Below, piece after piece: positions 11,440-23,386 of a stretch of 64,000 bases of DNA. The position numbers and the translations under genes are program-made. Source of the stretch: Mus musculus (taxonomy: Eukaryota > Chordata > Mammalia > Rodentia > Muridae); contig NC_000072.6 in the NCBI RefSeq assembly GCF_000001635.26, positions 37,011,312 through 37,075,311 on the forward strand. Reading direction: 5' to 3'. Every line of letters begins with the position of its first letter. Position 1 is the stretch's first letter. The notes below the pieces were generated by a model, which worked only from the letters and a program-made list of their open reading frames with translations, searched no databases and was not told the origin of the DNA.

Positions 11440-11565
11440 CTACAAAGTCTAGAAGAGGGCATCAGATCGCCTGGAGCTGGAATTACAGATGGTTGTGAGC
11501 CACCCGACGTGAGTGCTAGGAGCTGATCTCCAGTGCTCTGAACCACTGAGCCAGCTCTTCATCCC
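11373..11565 (-). mobile_element. B3-type SINE with TG/CG tract
   Basis: Reverse B3/B2-family SINE: aagatttattctgttatg, a long TG run (11393-11428) passing into CGCGCGCG (to 11437), then agaagagggcatcagat, gttgtgagccaccc and ctgaaccactgagccagctc. The TG/CG block is alternating purine-pyrimidine, the kind of sequence that can adopt Z-DNA. Confidence 0.9.
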
Positions 11566-14500
11566 TGAGTTGTTCTGAATCAACTTGATGGGTTTCAATT
11601 TCCATTTCCACTTGCATCAGCTTTTTTCTGTTTTATGAAACCAGAAGTAAAATGAGAATCATTTTTTGCAACGTGTCTGAGTACATGGGCTCTAGTTTTT
11701 TGTTTTTTAATTCTAGTCTAGCTATCCAACAAGTTAGAAGAAATAAGAATGTCAGCCAGCCACAGCTCTGGTGCAGAACTTTCTCAGCATACTGATACCC
11801 ATAGCTAGTAAGTGACCCCTAGGCCAGCCACTAACATTTATGTGCCTTAAAACTTATGGTCTGGAAATATTCACATCTCTATGTGGTTTTTCCATGAGAC
11901 TCAATTTTTAATAAAAATGAAAAGAAGATTCATTTTCTCTGGATAGATAGACTATTTCACATAAGTCCACAAAAATGGAATAAAATGGAGGAAATATAGC
12001 TGAGTTTTTTGGTGACTCAACTCACACTTTTGATGAAAATGAGTCATCTCAGATGTAATTTAGCTAGAAGTATTAAATATTAAAAACAGGTCTATAGAGA
12101 CACATAACATCCAAAGAGCTGCCAGGAAGACAGAAAAGGAAGAGGTGAGAAGTCAGTCACATGCCTTGGCCTTCAGGGTACAAGATGAATCCTGTTAGTC
12201 CCAGGATTATGAACTTCCAAAATGAGTACTGGGCAAACCCTCTGCTTCTAAGACACATTCCTAGCTTCATTTCCCATCTTTGCATCTACTGTGTAAGCAA
12301 AAATGAGACTCAGAAAGCCAGGTCAGCCACAGCTTCGAGAAGCTCAGCCTACAGCTAGAGCTGGGTCATCTCTCCCCGAGGCCAGGCCATAGGAGGAGCA
12401 AGGGAAGCAGAGGAGGGCCTGCTGATAGCAGCGGTCAGTCATCTCCATTGCCGTAAGAAGGAAGGACTGGATGGCTGAGTGTGCTTATGTGTATCATAGA
12501 AAGTAGATGTACCTTCAACAAAAGCCAAGAGTGTGAACAGTCCATTCTGCCTTCCGTACTGCCTCGAGAAAGAGAGAGGGTAGAAAAATTTGGGAAGAGG
12601 CCAATCAATGAGAAAGGACAAGGGCTCACTCCTTCAGTAAGTGGTGTCTGTCATGTGATATGATGCCAAAATGAAAGGCTGACAATATTGGCCCCATGGC
12701 TAGAAGGTTCTGTGAGTGACTAAATTCTTGGGTTAACCATTCTCATCCTCCACAAGAAGTGGCCGTGTGAAAGCAAGTTTCACTCGCTCTATTTCAACTC
12801 CATTATCCTTCAAACATCATTTATTGATCTGCTTGTAATTCTCTTGATCAGAATTCTGGGATGGGCTCAGCTGAAGCCCCTGCTGAGGGTTTGAGAAAGT
12901 GGCATATGATGACACCCTCACTAATAGCCCCTGGGAGACACTACCTTTTAATTATTCAGATTGTTGGTAGAATTCATATCCTGGAGACTGCAGACTGAAT
13001 CTCTCTCTGGTAGCTGCTCAAGGGTGCTCATTCTCACTAATGGATGTGGTCTGTACTCACTGGAGCTCTGACCCCGGCCACATTCAAAACCAGCATAGCA
13101 AGTCCTCACACACCGGATCTCTGACTTCCTTTCTGTCCCCCTCTGCTGCTTTTGGGGGCTCACATGATTATACCGGATCCATGCAGATAATCTAGGACTG
13201 TATTCTGATATGGAAGCCAGCTTTGCTTACAGGAGTGAGGTTCTCCTGTTGTATTGAGCAATAGCCACAGGTATAACCTGAGGTGGTAACTGCCACGGGA
13301 GGCAAGACTGCTGTAGACCACCTTCCAGCCCTCACGACTCATACTCCTATTTGAAAAGGGTAGTTAGTGCCTAAGATGTCTGCAAGGGTCCCAGTTCACT
13401 GTAGCACCAACTGACAGCCCATATCTGTAGATTCAACAACGAGGTATTAGCATACTGCTTGTCATCGCTGATCTCCATGTAACACCACCATATTCCTCAG
13501 AAGGCCTTGAAATCCCATTTCATAAAAGACTGCCCACGGAAGGAAGATTGGTTCACCTCCTTGGATATATTCCATTTATATCCAATTATTAAAATTCAAA
13601 AATGAAGATTCTAATAATTCTGCAAACTTGTAAAACAAAAGTTTGGTCATAATTAATTAGTGTACTAAAAAATAAATACCTCCCAAATTATAAACAGACT
13701 TCTTTCTAAAATAACACTCCTGGCTATGCAGAACTGGGTCACTGCACTCTCAAGACCTACATATACATTTTGCCAATCTGTACTTTGGCAAGCAAGGTTC
13801 CACATACCAGAGTTTTCCCGCTCACCTACAGTTTCATTACCACCTGTAATTCAAATTTTATATTTAAAAAAATACTTCCTTCTTTTCGATATCAACTCCC
13901 ATTAAGACCTTTTTTAAATACCCTTTACCTTCTAAGATGTCTTTTTGTTTTTTATCAATATCATTTTCAGGCACTACAGAAAAGTCATCCCCTGTGCAAG
14001 AACTTCCCATAGAACTCATGAGGAGAAGCGTGTGTGCTCCTCTGTGCTTTTCCTTCCTGCCTGAAATGATTGTGTATGTGTTAGCTCATATCTGCTACCA
14101 CAGTTCTCCTTTCTCTTCTATACATATTACTCTTACCTATTCTGGAAACTTCTTCCACATCTGTGACCAATCCAGCTGACTCCCTGCAGTGTTTACTGTC
14201 TGCACAACTCATCTGTACTGTATATTCCTTCTATTGCTACTTCCATTTTACTTAGCAATGGGGTCTTATCCTCCAATGGAGGATACAGTACACTCTGCTA
14301 CTGTAACAGACACTGATACCATTGGATAGTGAGCTGGGAATATATTAAAAAAAAATAAGATGCAGTCTCTTATCCTTATGGGTTATAGAGTGGGGGCGGG
14401 TCTGAAAATGAAGAGTATGACATCATCAGGAGTATCTTGACATGTACCGGGGCTCACTGTCATCCCACTGTTAGGTGTGATCTGACATCATTTACATTGT

Positions 14501-15839
14501 CATGCCAGGAAGTTTGGGGGTTACATCAGCTGAATCAAATCAGATCGCACAGACACTTAGCCAGTTTTAACCAGTTCTTCTGTGTGTGCAGTAGTGCAAT
14601 GAGCCTGTGTTCCAGACACAGTGTGGCTGAGTGGGCTGCAGACAGAGGATCAAGATGGAAGGAAGGTTTGAGACAGTGAGGACTTATCTAGAACAAGCTG
14701 CCTGAGCTCTGGAGCCCTGACCAGTAGCATGCAGTGTGTCTCAGCACCATCTATAACAAGGGTGAAGTTTAGCAGAAGCGCACTGCACATAGCAGCCTCT
14801 TGATGGAAATCTGTCTATTGTCTGTGATATGAATCATGGAAGTCACAGTCCTTTGAGTCACATTATCTGTGTGTCTCTGTATAATTGGTGAAAGTAGTCC
14901 ATTGGAAATCAGATTTAAATGTAGCTTCCTCTAGAGTCATAAGTGTATTTCCTGACCTTGTACATAAGATTCGACTCCTCTGAATCATAATTTCAACGAG
15001 GCAGTAATACGGTAGCAGCAGAGCTCTGACTAAGTTAGATATGTTTAATATTCATGTCCAAAGAGTGACAATCTCATTCACACGGCTGGGGAAATGATAG
15101 CTGAGTTTGTCACTGACAGCTATAATCTTTGTTAGCATGCCCAAACACAAATGTATTGGGATATTTTCTATGTACTTCCTCAAGCACTGTTATAACACAG
15201 CACTGATGACGGCACCAGGCAATACTCCAAGCGACAGTTACAGGACCAGTGTCCTGACATCCCCAAATCCTCTCACAAACACTGCACTTTCTCATGCATA
15301 CATAACAAGAGTTCATCCAAGAATGCTTCAGCCACATTGAGAAGAATCAGTACTCTATTTCCAACCAAGTGCGGCATACCTTCAATCCAATCAAATATAG
15401 AGACTCAGATTGTCATGTTTACCCCCCTTAATCCACAAAGTCAAACAAAATACCAAGACTGCCTTCACTCCCTGCCTGCCTTTCAGCTGGCAATTTAAAA
15501 GCCATCTGCATAGCAACAATTCTAATGAACTGTTCCAAAACAAATGTGATTTTAATTGCACCTTCTAAAAGAAATACTATGTAAGTAGCTATGTTAAGAA
15601 CTGTCCATTTGATGGGATGTTTCCCATTTAAGCCAAAATTCCTTTCTCTGCGGTTACATTTTTAAGACTCTGCCTTCACGCGATTGATATTTGTTATTCT
15701 TTACATATAGATGGGTTGGCATAATTCCCATTTCGAGTAACATATTTTCCTGATATTATCCAATCCAATTTTTTTCACAATGCCTCTCATGAGACTTTGA
15801 GTCACCCTCAAGGTATTTTGCAACACATTATACAACTTG

Positions 15840-16212
15840 TCTTGAAGCCTTAACTTGCAAGTGGGTGGAGCTCATGACATCCCCAGATCCAAGCTGAGGA
15901 GCTATTCACAGTTAAGAAAAGTGAATCTTCTCTGGAGGTATGCCCCAGGAAAAGCTGTCCATGTGCCCATGGATGGCCCCATACTCATATGCACATGGGC
16001 CACACTCATCAGACTCAGTTGGTAAGAGGGGAGAAGGAAGGGGGGACATGAAGGTGAGTGGGGGTTGGGGGTGGGAGATATGTTATAGGCAATCCAGGGG
16101 GAGAGGGCAAGAAGAGAATGCAGTACATATGATTAAGATAGACACATAAATAGACAGACAGACAGATGAACATGGCTGGCAAAGAATAAACAAATATATT
16201 TTAAAAAAAAAA
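15840..16212 (+). mobile_element. Old L1 3' end (Lx-like)
   Basis: The order gaatcttctctggaggtatg, ccatggatggccccatac, catatgcacatgggccacac, a G-rich block, tatgattaagatagac and aaagaataaacaaatatatt then poly A (to 16212) is that of a diverged rodent L1 3' UTR and tail. A GACA-rich insert lies at 16147-16168. Confidence 0.7.
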
Positions 16213-17344
16213 TAAGCACCAAGCCTTAGCAATAAACTTCCAATGTTAATATTTAGAATTTGGCGTTCTTTAGTCAACTGGTGTTCTTACAAAGGAATTC
16301 TTTTGTAAACCACATTCCTTTGTCCTGTGGTACCTCTCTGTGCTCTCCTCATTCTGATTCATAAAAATTCCATCCTAGTACAGAGGAGTATATCATTAGA
16401 ACAACTTTCAGAATTATTAGGGCCCCAAAAGCAAGTTCCCTTGAATGAGCTTATCCAGGCCCACTTACCCAGTTAGGCCTCTTTTCACTCCTGGACACCT
16501 AGTTTTGGAAATTTGTGTATTTGCGATACTGTATCATTTTACAAGTATTGTTAAGAAACTTGTGAATCTTATTATTAAGGAATCAAGATGCGTAAGACCT
16601 CAAGGACAAGGATATAGGAGGCACGTGCTACCGTGCACAGGCCAGATGGACTCCCCTGTCGACATAGGAAGAAGATCAGTCACCAGTGGAGTCCTCACAT
16701 AGGTCTCTCGGAATACAACCCCCCCCCCATGACCAGGCGATAGCAGGATGGTGCTAATTTGTGCGTATTTCTGATTTGAAGCATTTGAGATCCTTTCATG
16801 ATCCATCTATTCCACCTGTGATTTGTCTAGATTTTCAGAGAAGATGCACACACTACAGTTCCTTCTTCATTTGGTATTATTGTTCTTCCTTAATGCAGAA
16901 TCCAGTTCCACAGACACTTTCTCCTATTAGCCTTAGAGACACCTGAAGGACCAGACCTGATGGAACCAGTTGGGGCTTCCCAGTTGGCGTTTCAGCTATA
17001 TTTTTAATTCTAATGACTGGAACCCCTAGAGCGCCACTGTGGGTGTCTAGAGTATAAGACTTAGACTTTTCTTCACCTGATTACCACAACCTGAACTTGG
17101 GGTCCTAGTTTACAGTCCTCTGTGTTTGAGGTTTAGGGGTTTGAAACCACTTGAGCCCTGCAGAGCTCCCGGAAATGAAGGAAACAGTTGCTCACTGATA
17201 ACTCTGACATTGGTCTCCCAAGCTTCAGATCTTTCATAACTATGTCTCAGCTACATCTAAACACATGCACAAGGAGTGAGAAACCAACACAGATATAGAT
17301 CAAAGACAAAGGCAAAGGCATATAGTATCCACTAATGGGCAGAG

Positions 17345-17396
17345 TGCAAGAGACAGGAGAAAGAGAGAGGGAGGAAGGGAGGGAGGGAGAGACGCA
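17345..17396. repeat. GA-rich tract
   Basis: gagagagggaggaagggagg and neighbours, nearly all purine. Simple repeat only. Confidence 0.8.
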
Positions 17397-17439
17397 GAGA
17401 CTGTGATCAAACTAAATGTTAAATTTTCTTAATTCTGAA

Positions 17440-17700
17440 TGGATAAGAAAATTCAGATGAAGTGTTTTACTGATCTATCCTCTTCTCATATAAATATGTA
17501 TTTATTTTTATGCATATGTAATATTGTTTTAGTTTTAATTTTTTTGTTGGAAATTTTCATATGTGTGTCCAACAGATCATTAATATGTTCACCTCCAATA
17601 CCCCTGCCCCAAAGCCCTCCCAACACACCTCCTTCCCAATTTTATGTGTAATCCATTAAGTCCAATTGGTAATTAGTGTTGCACATAGACGTGGGACTTT
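17440..17700 (-). mobile_element. Old L1 3'-UTR fragment, antisense
   Basis: ccattaagtccaattggtaa, gtgttgcacatagacgtggg and the preceding C-rich part read as the reverse of the 3'-UTR block seen around 15960-16020. Boundaries are approximate. Confidence 0.5.
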
Positions 17701-18120
17701 GCACTGTTTCTTGCCCTACCTACCGAGGACTACAACCCCAACAAAAGTGCTCTCCCGTCAGCTGCCAATTCATCTTACTCACTCCATACGAGTTCTCCCG
17801 GAGTCTTCGCCAAGCATCTTCTCATGCCTGGAGTTACTACAGCCTTACTCTTACTTGCCTCAGCCAGTGAATGTCCCAGAACCTTCCTAGCTACCTCACC
17901 ACCATCCTGTCCCTTTCTCTCAAAATAAAAGACCTGCAGTCCCCTGTGTGCTGACATGCCTGTTTCTTTCCTTTTCATCTCTCCTAACACATTTCAAAGG
18001 CTCTGGATATACACTATTAAACTTTAATCACTGGTGGCTCATGAAGCTGAGTACATCCTAATTAGTAAAGAAATCCTTCTTTATCTACGAGTTTTATTTC
18101 CTTCAAATCTTCCATCCAAA

Positions 18121-18197
18121 GTTGGGGAGGTGCCTCAGTGGCAGAGGACTTGCCCCCCATGTGCAAAGCCCTGGTTTTGATTCTCAGCACACCATGA
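18121..18197 (+). mobile_element. ID-type SINE
   Basis: gttggggaggtgcctcagtg, gcagaggacttgcccccc and ccctggttttgattctcagc match the tRNA-derived head of ID elements with moderate divergence. It is a repeat and not a tRNA gene. Confidence 0.75.
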
Positions 18198-18451
18198 AAG
18201 AGTCAAACGTAAAGATTAATATCCCATGTCTTGGAATGACCCTCTGTCCCTGCCCTTGTGCTCTTAGACAGCTAGGTCTATTTATTGTAAGCTCCTACCT
18301 GGTCCAGCTCCTAGGGTCATCGTGAAGGTTAACATGGAACAAGAGGGAAGCACAATGCAGACATGCAAGTAATATGCAAGCAAAAAAAGGAGCGTGGAGG
18401 ACACCGCTAGAAACTTCCTCCCAGGGAGATGGAAACGGGACACATCCTTAC

Positions 18452-18530
18452 CTCGGGATTCATGGAACTCCAATGTGACGTGAGCATCAAATCCAAGGCT
18501 GAAGTAATTATTGAAGACATTCAGAGGAAG
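18452..18530 (-). CDS. Dgki: Dgki exon i: start of DGK accessory domain
   Basis: 79 bp, entering in phase 0 and ending after the first base of a Glu codon; acceptor ttgcag, donor gtaagg. It reads LPLNVFNNYFSLGFDAHVT then LEFHESR. NNYFSLGFDA with LEFHESRE is the signature start of the diacylglycerol kinase accessory domain, the second half of the bilobal kinase. This block was the first unmistakable marker of the gene. Its phase-1 donor pairs with the AA that opens exon j, so the two are obligate partners for the frame. Confidence 0.97.
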
Positions 18531-19077
18531 CTGCAAGAATGGACAAATCTGTCATTATTAACAGCCAACCCATACCCAACACCCTGTCTCTGAGGCAGCG
18601 TGTGGGACACAGATAAATCACATCCTACTGCAAAGGGTGCTTACAGACAAGATACAGGTGCTCTAGAACTAACTCATTAGTGAAAGCTCAAGTCAAAAGA
18701 TCCCACAAATCACAAATTATACAGGAATAAGGAACACAAATACAAATTACTAAGTGAGAGCCATTCTTATGCATAGGGCAATAAGTTTGTTAAGCTGACG
18801 GGTGCTCATCTGTAACAGATATAAAGAGATTGATTCCATGTGAATTTAGAAAATAAATTCGATTTCTAGATCCAGTCTAATTTCCTTAATCAATGTGTGA
18901 TGTTTTTTCAAGAGCTTTATATCCAACACATAAATACTGCAGCCTAAAATAAACAATTCACATGTACTCGATTTTTAAAGGAATTTTTTTGTTTTGCTTT
19001 CACAAACCTCATATAAAAAAAGAAAGCAGTGAGTGCCATTTGATTCAGCCACTGCTGATACCAACAGGAAACAACAG

Positions 19078-19136
19078 AAATATATATTCCATATATAATA
19101 TATGAAATCACATATACTGTATATGTGTAAAATATT
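19078..19136. repeat. AT-rich tract
   Basis: Palindromic-looking alternation of atatat with ccatatataatatatg; low complexity. Confidence 0.7.
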
Positions 19137-19291
19137 AAAATGTATAATTCAGATTCCCTTTTAATTGGTTAAACCTGTATCTTTACTATGACATCCGTAA
19201 CAATTATATATAAGTTCTAGTATTTTATGCTCTGAGTCCCTGACTTTTATGTGAACTAGCAAGAAGAATTGTCATGAAGCCAAAGTGCCCA

Positions 19292-19299
19292 TGACGTCA
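19292..19299. promoter_or_regulatory. Perfect CRE palindrome TGACGTCA
   Basis: A full-length CREB/ATF consensus octamer embedded in atgacgtcat. It lies in an intron outside recognised repeats. Function is not shown by the sequence alone. Confidence 0.4.
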
Positions 19300-20380
19300 T
19301 CTAAAAGCTTTAGTTCAATACTTGAACAACCAGAAAAGCACATAGAAAGTGCAAGGAAGAAAATAAAATGATTACCCCATATTTCTTTCCATGGCTTAGA
19401 ATGCAAGGTAAATGCTAAACTGAAAAGAGGCAATGTTTCCAGATCATTGTCAGGTTTATGTTCCAAACTGAATTGTACCCTTTTATTAATAGAAATGCAT
19501 GTTGAGACCTTCAACATTTCAAAAGTCATTTTTTAGAGTATACTTCTTACTGATCAGAAAGATTTCCTGCTAAGTTGAAGCGAAAACATTGTCCCATTAA
19601 AATAGATGACAGGGGTAGACTGCCTTAATTTCTGTCTCTTGTGGAAGAAAGGACCCCACACTGAAGCCCCTCGGACTGAATCTTGATGCTTCAGAGGCTG
19701 CAGCAGCCCTTAGAAGCAATTCCAACAAGCTACAGAGCAGGGAGAAACTCAGGATACATACCAATGCCAAAATCATGTCTAACTCTCTTGGCTTTGTATT
19801 TGAGAATGTCCAGTCCCTGCGCTTAAACAAAACCCCAGCCCCTGAAAGGATAGCATGGTGTTTGTGCCAAAAGCACAGAAACATTCTACCATTTATATTA
19901 TTTTGGCTACAATTCTAACCCATGTCTTAGCAGCCACTGATAGCTAAAGAAAACATCTGGACACAATTCCCTAAGTAATATTCCAATTTAGACTGTTTTT
20001 AAGGTATTCACATTTTCCAGGAAAATGTGCCCCAATTTTCTACATATCCCCAAACTCCATCCCCAAAGCCCTTTAATTATCTGGATTGACGTTCTCTGGC
20101 TGCATCAAGAAGTCTTTCCATTTCTCAAGCTTTTGGGAAAAGAGTTAAATTGTAGGCCTCGCCAGTCCACATTTAGCAGAATGGCCTGAAATTTTCCATG
20201 TCAGTAGAACAGCCCCCCCTCCTTCTAATTTGGTGGTATTCTATTCAATCTTGATCAGTCACAAGAACAGTTAAAAGTTTCCCATACGTTTAAACAACGT
20301 TCAATTGTGAACTCAAATTGAAGTGAGCAATTCTGATGTGTAATAGAAGATTTATTAATTTCAGTATTGGCCTTTAGGTT

Positions 20381-20400
20381 AAAAAACAAACAAACAAACA
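20381..20400. repeat. CAAA simple repeat
   Basis: Short run of caaacaaacaaaca. Confidence 0.8.
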
Positions 20401-21317
20401 CTGGATATAAAGAGAGATGTTTAAGCCAAATAAGACATCTAAGTGTCTAACATAATTGCTCAGGACTGCAGTAAGCAACGAAGTTGTGCTCAGTGGATGG
20501 ATCCAAACTAGCAAGGATGTTATTGGAAGTGCAGGTGCAGGGACCTTATCCCTACATTAACTTACTCTGACTCTCTGGAGAGAGACTCATCATGTTCATT
20601 CTAACAAGCAGAGCAAAGGAGTCTTAAGCCTACAAAATTATGGGCATGGTGTCATGGAAGAAAGGCAAGACGTGACAGGGAAGGGATGCCTGCTCAGTGG
20701 TATAATCAAGTTAACCAGAGACCAGGGTCACAACTTAGGCTCAGATGCTGAGGAGAAGCTGCACGGTAGTTTATTTACAACAATGGCCTTGATTTGGGCT
20801 GGGCAATTTTCACCCTAAAGACTCAGTCACCAAAAGAAAACACCAAGACAGACTACTTATTTAGGCAAGTCCCAAGTCTATGAGGCAGCTGGCTTAGATG
20901 ATACCAGCTACACAGAAGAGATATTTGATGTCAGGCCAGCAATTGCTAAGGTTTTCCTCCTTCTGAAAGGCCATTTGCCTAATGCTTGGGAACATACACA
21001 AACTCCACCTTCCCATAGACTGTCTGCATCTAGCTCAAGAGATTAACAGATGTTTATATGCTTTCCCAGTGTGGAGCTGAAGACAGAGAACAGGTCCCAT
21101 AGCTCTGGAACAAGTAAAATATCTGAGTCCTGAAGGCTCTGTAGGGAGCATTCAGAGAGGGAGCTGGTGACAGTATGCTCAGCCCTAGGAGCCAGAGACC
21201 CAGAGCTATCCTGTTATCTTCTAGAAGGCAGGGCCCATGAGTGGTATCCTGAAATGTATGTCTCACGGCTCAAGCAGATGCCCAGGGCTCCATCAGTGGA
21301 AGGAGTCTCCCCCACCT

Positions 21318-21533
21318 TAAGTTTATTTCTATTTTTATTGATTTGCATGCATATATGTGTGTATGTGCACATATAAGCCAGGGTCTACAGAAATCAAAAG
21401 AGGGGGGCAGATTCCCTAGAGCTGGAGTACCAGATAACTGTGAAGCAGCCAATATGAGTGCCAGGAACTGAACTCCTGTCCTCTGCAGGAGCAGTGAGCA
21501 CTCTTAACAGCTAAGACACCACTCCGGTCCCCA
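21318..21533 (-). mobile_element. B3-type SINE
   Basis: Reverse B3: tttatttctatttttattg, a TG/AT region, ccctagagctggagtacca, gtgccaggaactgaactcct and agcactcttaacagctaaga. It ends about 20 bp from the weak donor of exon h. Confidence 0.85.
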
Positions 21534-21551
21534 AAGGAAGAGCTGTCTAAC

Positions 21552-21689
21552 CTTACACACGCCATCTTCAAGTTCTTCGGGCGGCAGGTCTGGGTTTCTC
21601 TCTACGTGGAGGTTCCAGCGATCCAACTGTACAATGGTCCCATCTTCCACCTGGCACAGGATCTTAGAAACAGGCTCATCGGTGTAACC
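21552..21689 (-). CDS. Dgki: Dgki exon h: end of catalytic domain
   Basis: 138 bp, 46 codons, phase 0 at both ends. It reads GYTDEPVSKILCQVEDG then TIVQLDRWNLHVERNPD and ends LPPEELEDGVCK. The LDRW block closes the catalytic domain, and the acidic PPEELEDG stretch links to the accessory domain. I recall Val where this copy has Ile (DGTIVQLDRW); the change is conservative. The donor is AAG followed by gttaga, lacking the usual A at +3 and G at +5, and is the weakest donor of the set. Skipping would be in frame but would delete catalytic residues. A B3 SINE ends about 20 bp beyond the donor. Confidence 0.95.
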
Positions 21690-23272
21690 CTACGGACAGA
21701 ATCAGAGCACAGACCCTTGCTGTCTGGGTCAGAAAGCCCTGCAGTGGGTGCCCCAACAAGGCAGGACGTGGTCAGTCATAGTCCCACTGCTTTTAAGCCA
21801 TCAAAGCTGGAAGAGTGAATGACTTTCCCCTCTACGTGCTTTAAGATAATGTTTCAAGGAAGGCACTAGTTTTGCCTGACCTGAGCTGAGGAACTCCTTG
21901 CAGTCAGCAAGAGCCAGTGAGGGTCATGCTGGATAACTATGCTTACTGGAGTGAACAGCAAGATTCCCAAGCCTCTTGCTGGAGGAATTTGGGAGCACCC
22001 ATAAGTGTGTGGGCAGGGGTAAAAGGGAGGGACCAATAGCTGATCTTGTGTTAGGATACCACCCATCTGTGGCCTGAGGCAAGTCAGCCTGAGAAGCAGG
22101 GACGAGGAGAACAGCCCTCTACTGAAGGAGTGTTTGTGACAGCATGGTTATTCTAGGTAGTCAAATACTGGATTTGGGTAGTACATTTATTTTTATACCA
22201 GCCACTTAAAAAGAGAAAAAGGTAAGGCAAAATATAACAAGAATAACAAAAGATAAGTTAACTCGGTTAAGGGCCAAATCAGTGTCTGCTATGGATCTGT
22301 CACATAGAGTGACCATGAAGATCCTTGTCATATGAAACAGATGTCAAGCAAAAACCTAATAAGAGGGATCTAGGGAGCTAGCAATGGACATTAATTATTT
22401 TTTAAAGAATATTTGGATTTATTCTCCCACAATTTCGTACACCTATATACTGTATTTTGATCATATTCCCCTATTATCCTGTTACCTGTTTTCATGCCCT
22501 CCTCATCAAAGCTTCCTCCTTACAACTATCCCTCTTCAGCTCCCACATCTTCTTCTTAATGGTTCACTGAGCTAAACTGGAATTCCCTGGTTGAGTGTGA
22601 ATGTGGGGTCATTAACTGGGGCTGAGCTATTTACCAGGGACTACACCACTGAATAGAAATGACTGCCTCCATCAGCTTTTAGTACCAATAGCTTCTGGGC
22701 TGGCATGTTAGTGTCTGGTGGCTTCTTTTAGTTTAGTACAAGATAGATATATACATGAAATGGCCAGTTAGCAACAGGTGGGGCTTCCCTCACACCTTCC
22801 AGAGAATGGTACGCAATGGGAGGGACAATCAAGATACCAGTCTCATCAAAGCTACAATAAGGATCATCAGTAAACCTCCATGTTCAAAAGAAGTAGTGAC
22901 TGATTCAAAGGATAAGCCTTAATTCTAAAGCAGATTTGCCATTATGGCCAGGGCTGAGGGTCAGGGTGACCGGAGATTGGCAGAACTGCTTCTCATGACC
23001 ACTTGAGACTGACCCATTGGCCATGCCCTGGTAGATACTTCAACACTCAACCTATCTGTGCACTAACCATGTGTTTTCTTCACACTCAACCCCTCCTCCC
23101 TGGATGATTCTAAGTCTAAAGTGAAGAAATGACAAAGAAACAGGCCATTTGAGTCCCACTTCTAACTTGTCCCTCTGACAGCAGTAGCTTACTGCTTCTA
23201 GGGGCGAGCACAGAGTGATCTGCAGGTCTGGCTTGCTCCTCTATGCTAAGGGCAGCCGCCTCCAGTTCTTAC
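21690..23272 (-). other. Intron between exons g and h
   Basis: 1.6 kb. An old L1-like fragment occupies roughly 22400-22830. The remainder shows nothing recognisable. Confidence 0.8.
22400..22830 (-). mobile_element. Old L1-like fragment, antisense
   Basis: tactgtattttgatcatatt, the C-rich ccctcctcatcaaagc region and ctgcctccatcagcttttag then taccaatagcttctgggctg resemble reversed old rodent L1 3' sequences. Diverged; limits approximate. Confidence 0.45.
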
Positions 23273-23386
23273 CCCTCCCCAGTTGAGCGTCCGAGCCAGG
23301 TCATTCCCAGTCCCCAGTGGAAGCACCCCCACAGGAGGCTGTGGGCTCAGCTGCAGCTCGTCCAGGATGGAGAGGATCCAGCCCAC
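23273..23386 (-). CDS. Dgki: Dgki exon g: catalytic domain with GTGNDLAR
   Basis: 114 bp, 38 codons, phase 0 at both ends, acceptor gtag, donor gtaaga. It reads VGWILSILDELQLSPQPP then VGVLPLGTGNDLARTLNWGG. VGWIL follows the GGDGT motif of exon f, and PLGTGNDLAR is the second hallmark catalytic block of the diacylglycerol kinase family, shared with bacterial lipid kinases of the same fold. The exon is richer in G and C than its introns, as expected for conserved coding DNA. The run of three Gly codons at the splice junction (GGA GGG then GGT) makes the exact border ambiguous by sequence similarity, but GT-AG rules fix it. Confidence 0.96.

Larger units (their letters stand above)
9955..18451 (-). 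other. Intron between exons i and j
   Basis: 8.5 kb holding an ID-type SINE, two old L1 3' fragments in opposite orientation, a B3 with a long TG/CG tract, and GA-rich tracts. The stretch 11.6-15.8 kb is mostly unique sequence with no supported gene. Confidence 0.8.
18531..21551 (-). other. Intron between exons h and i
   Basis: 3.0 kb with a B3 SINE at its 5' end, a CAAA run, an AT-rich tract at 19078-19136 and a perfect CRE palindrome at 19292. The rest is unique. Confidence 0.8.

Noticed and set aside
18121..18197. tRNA gene
   Set aside because: The tRNA-like boxes belong to an ID-type SINE head; no full cloverleaf can be drawn.
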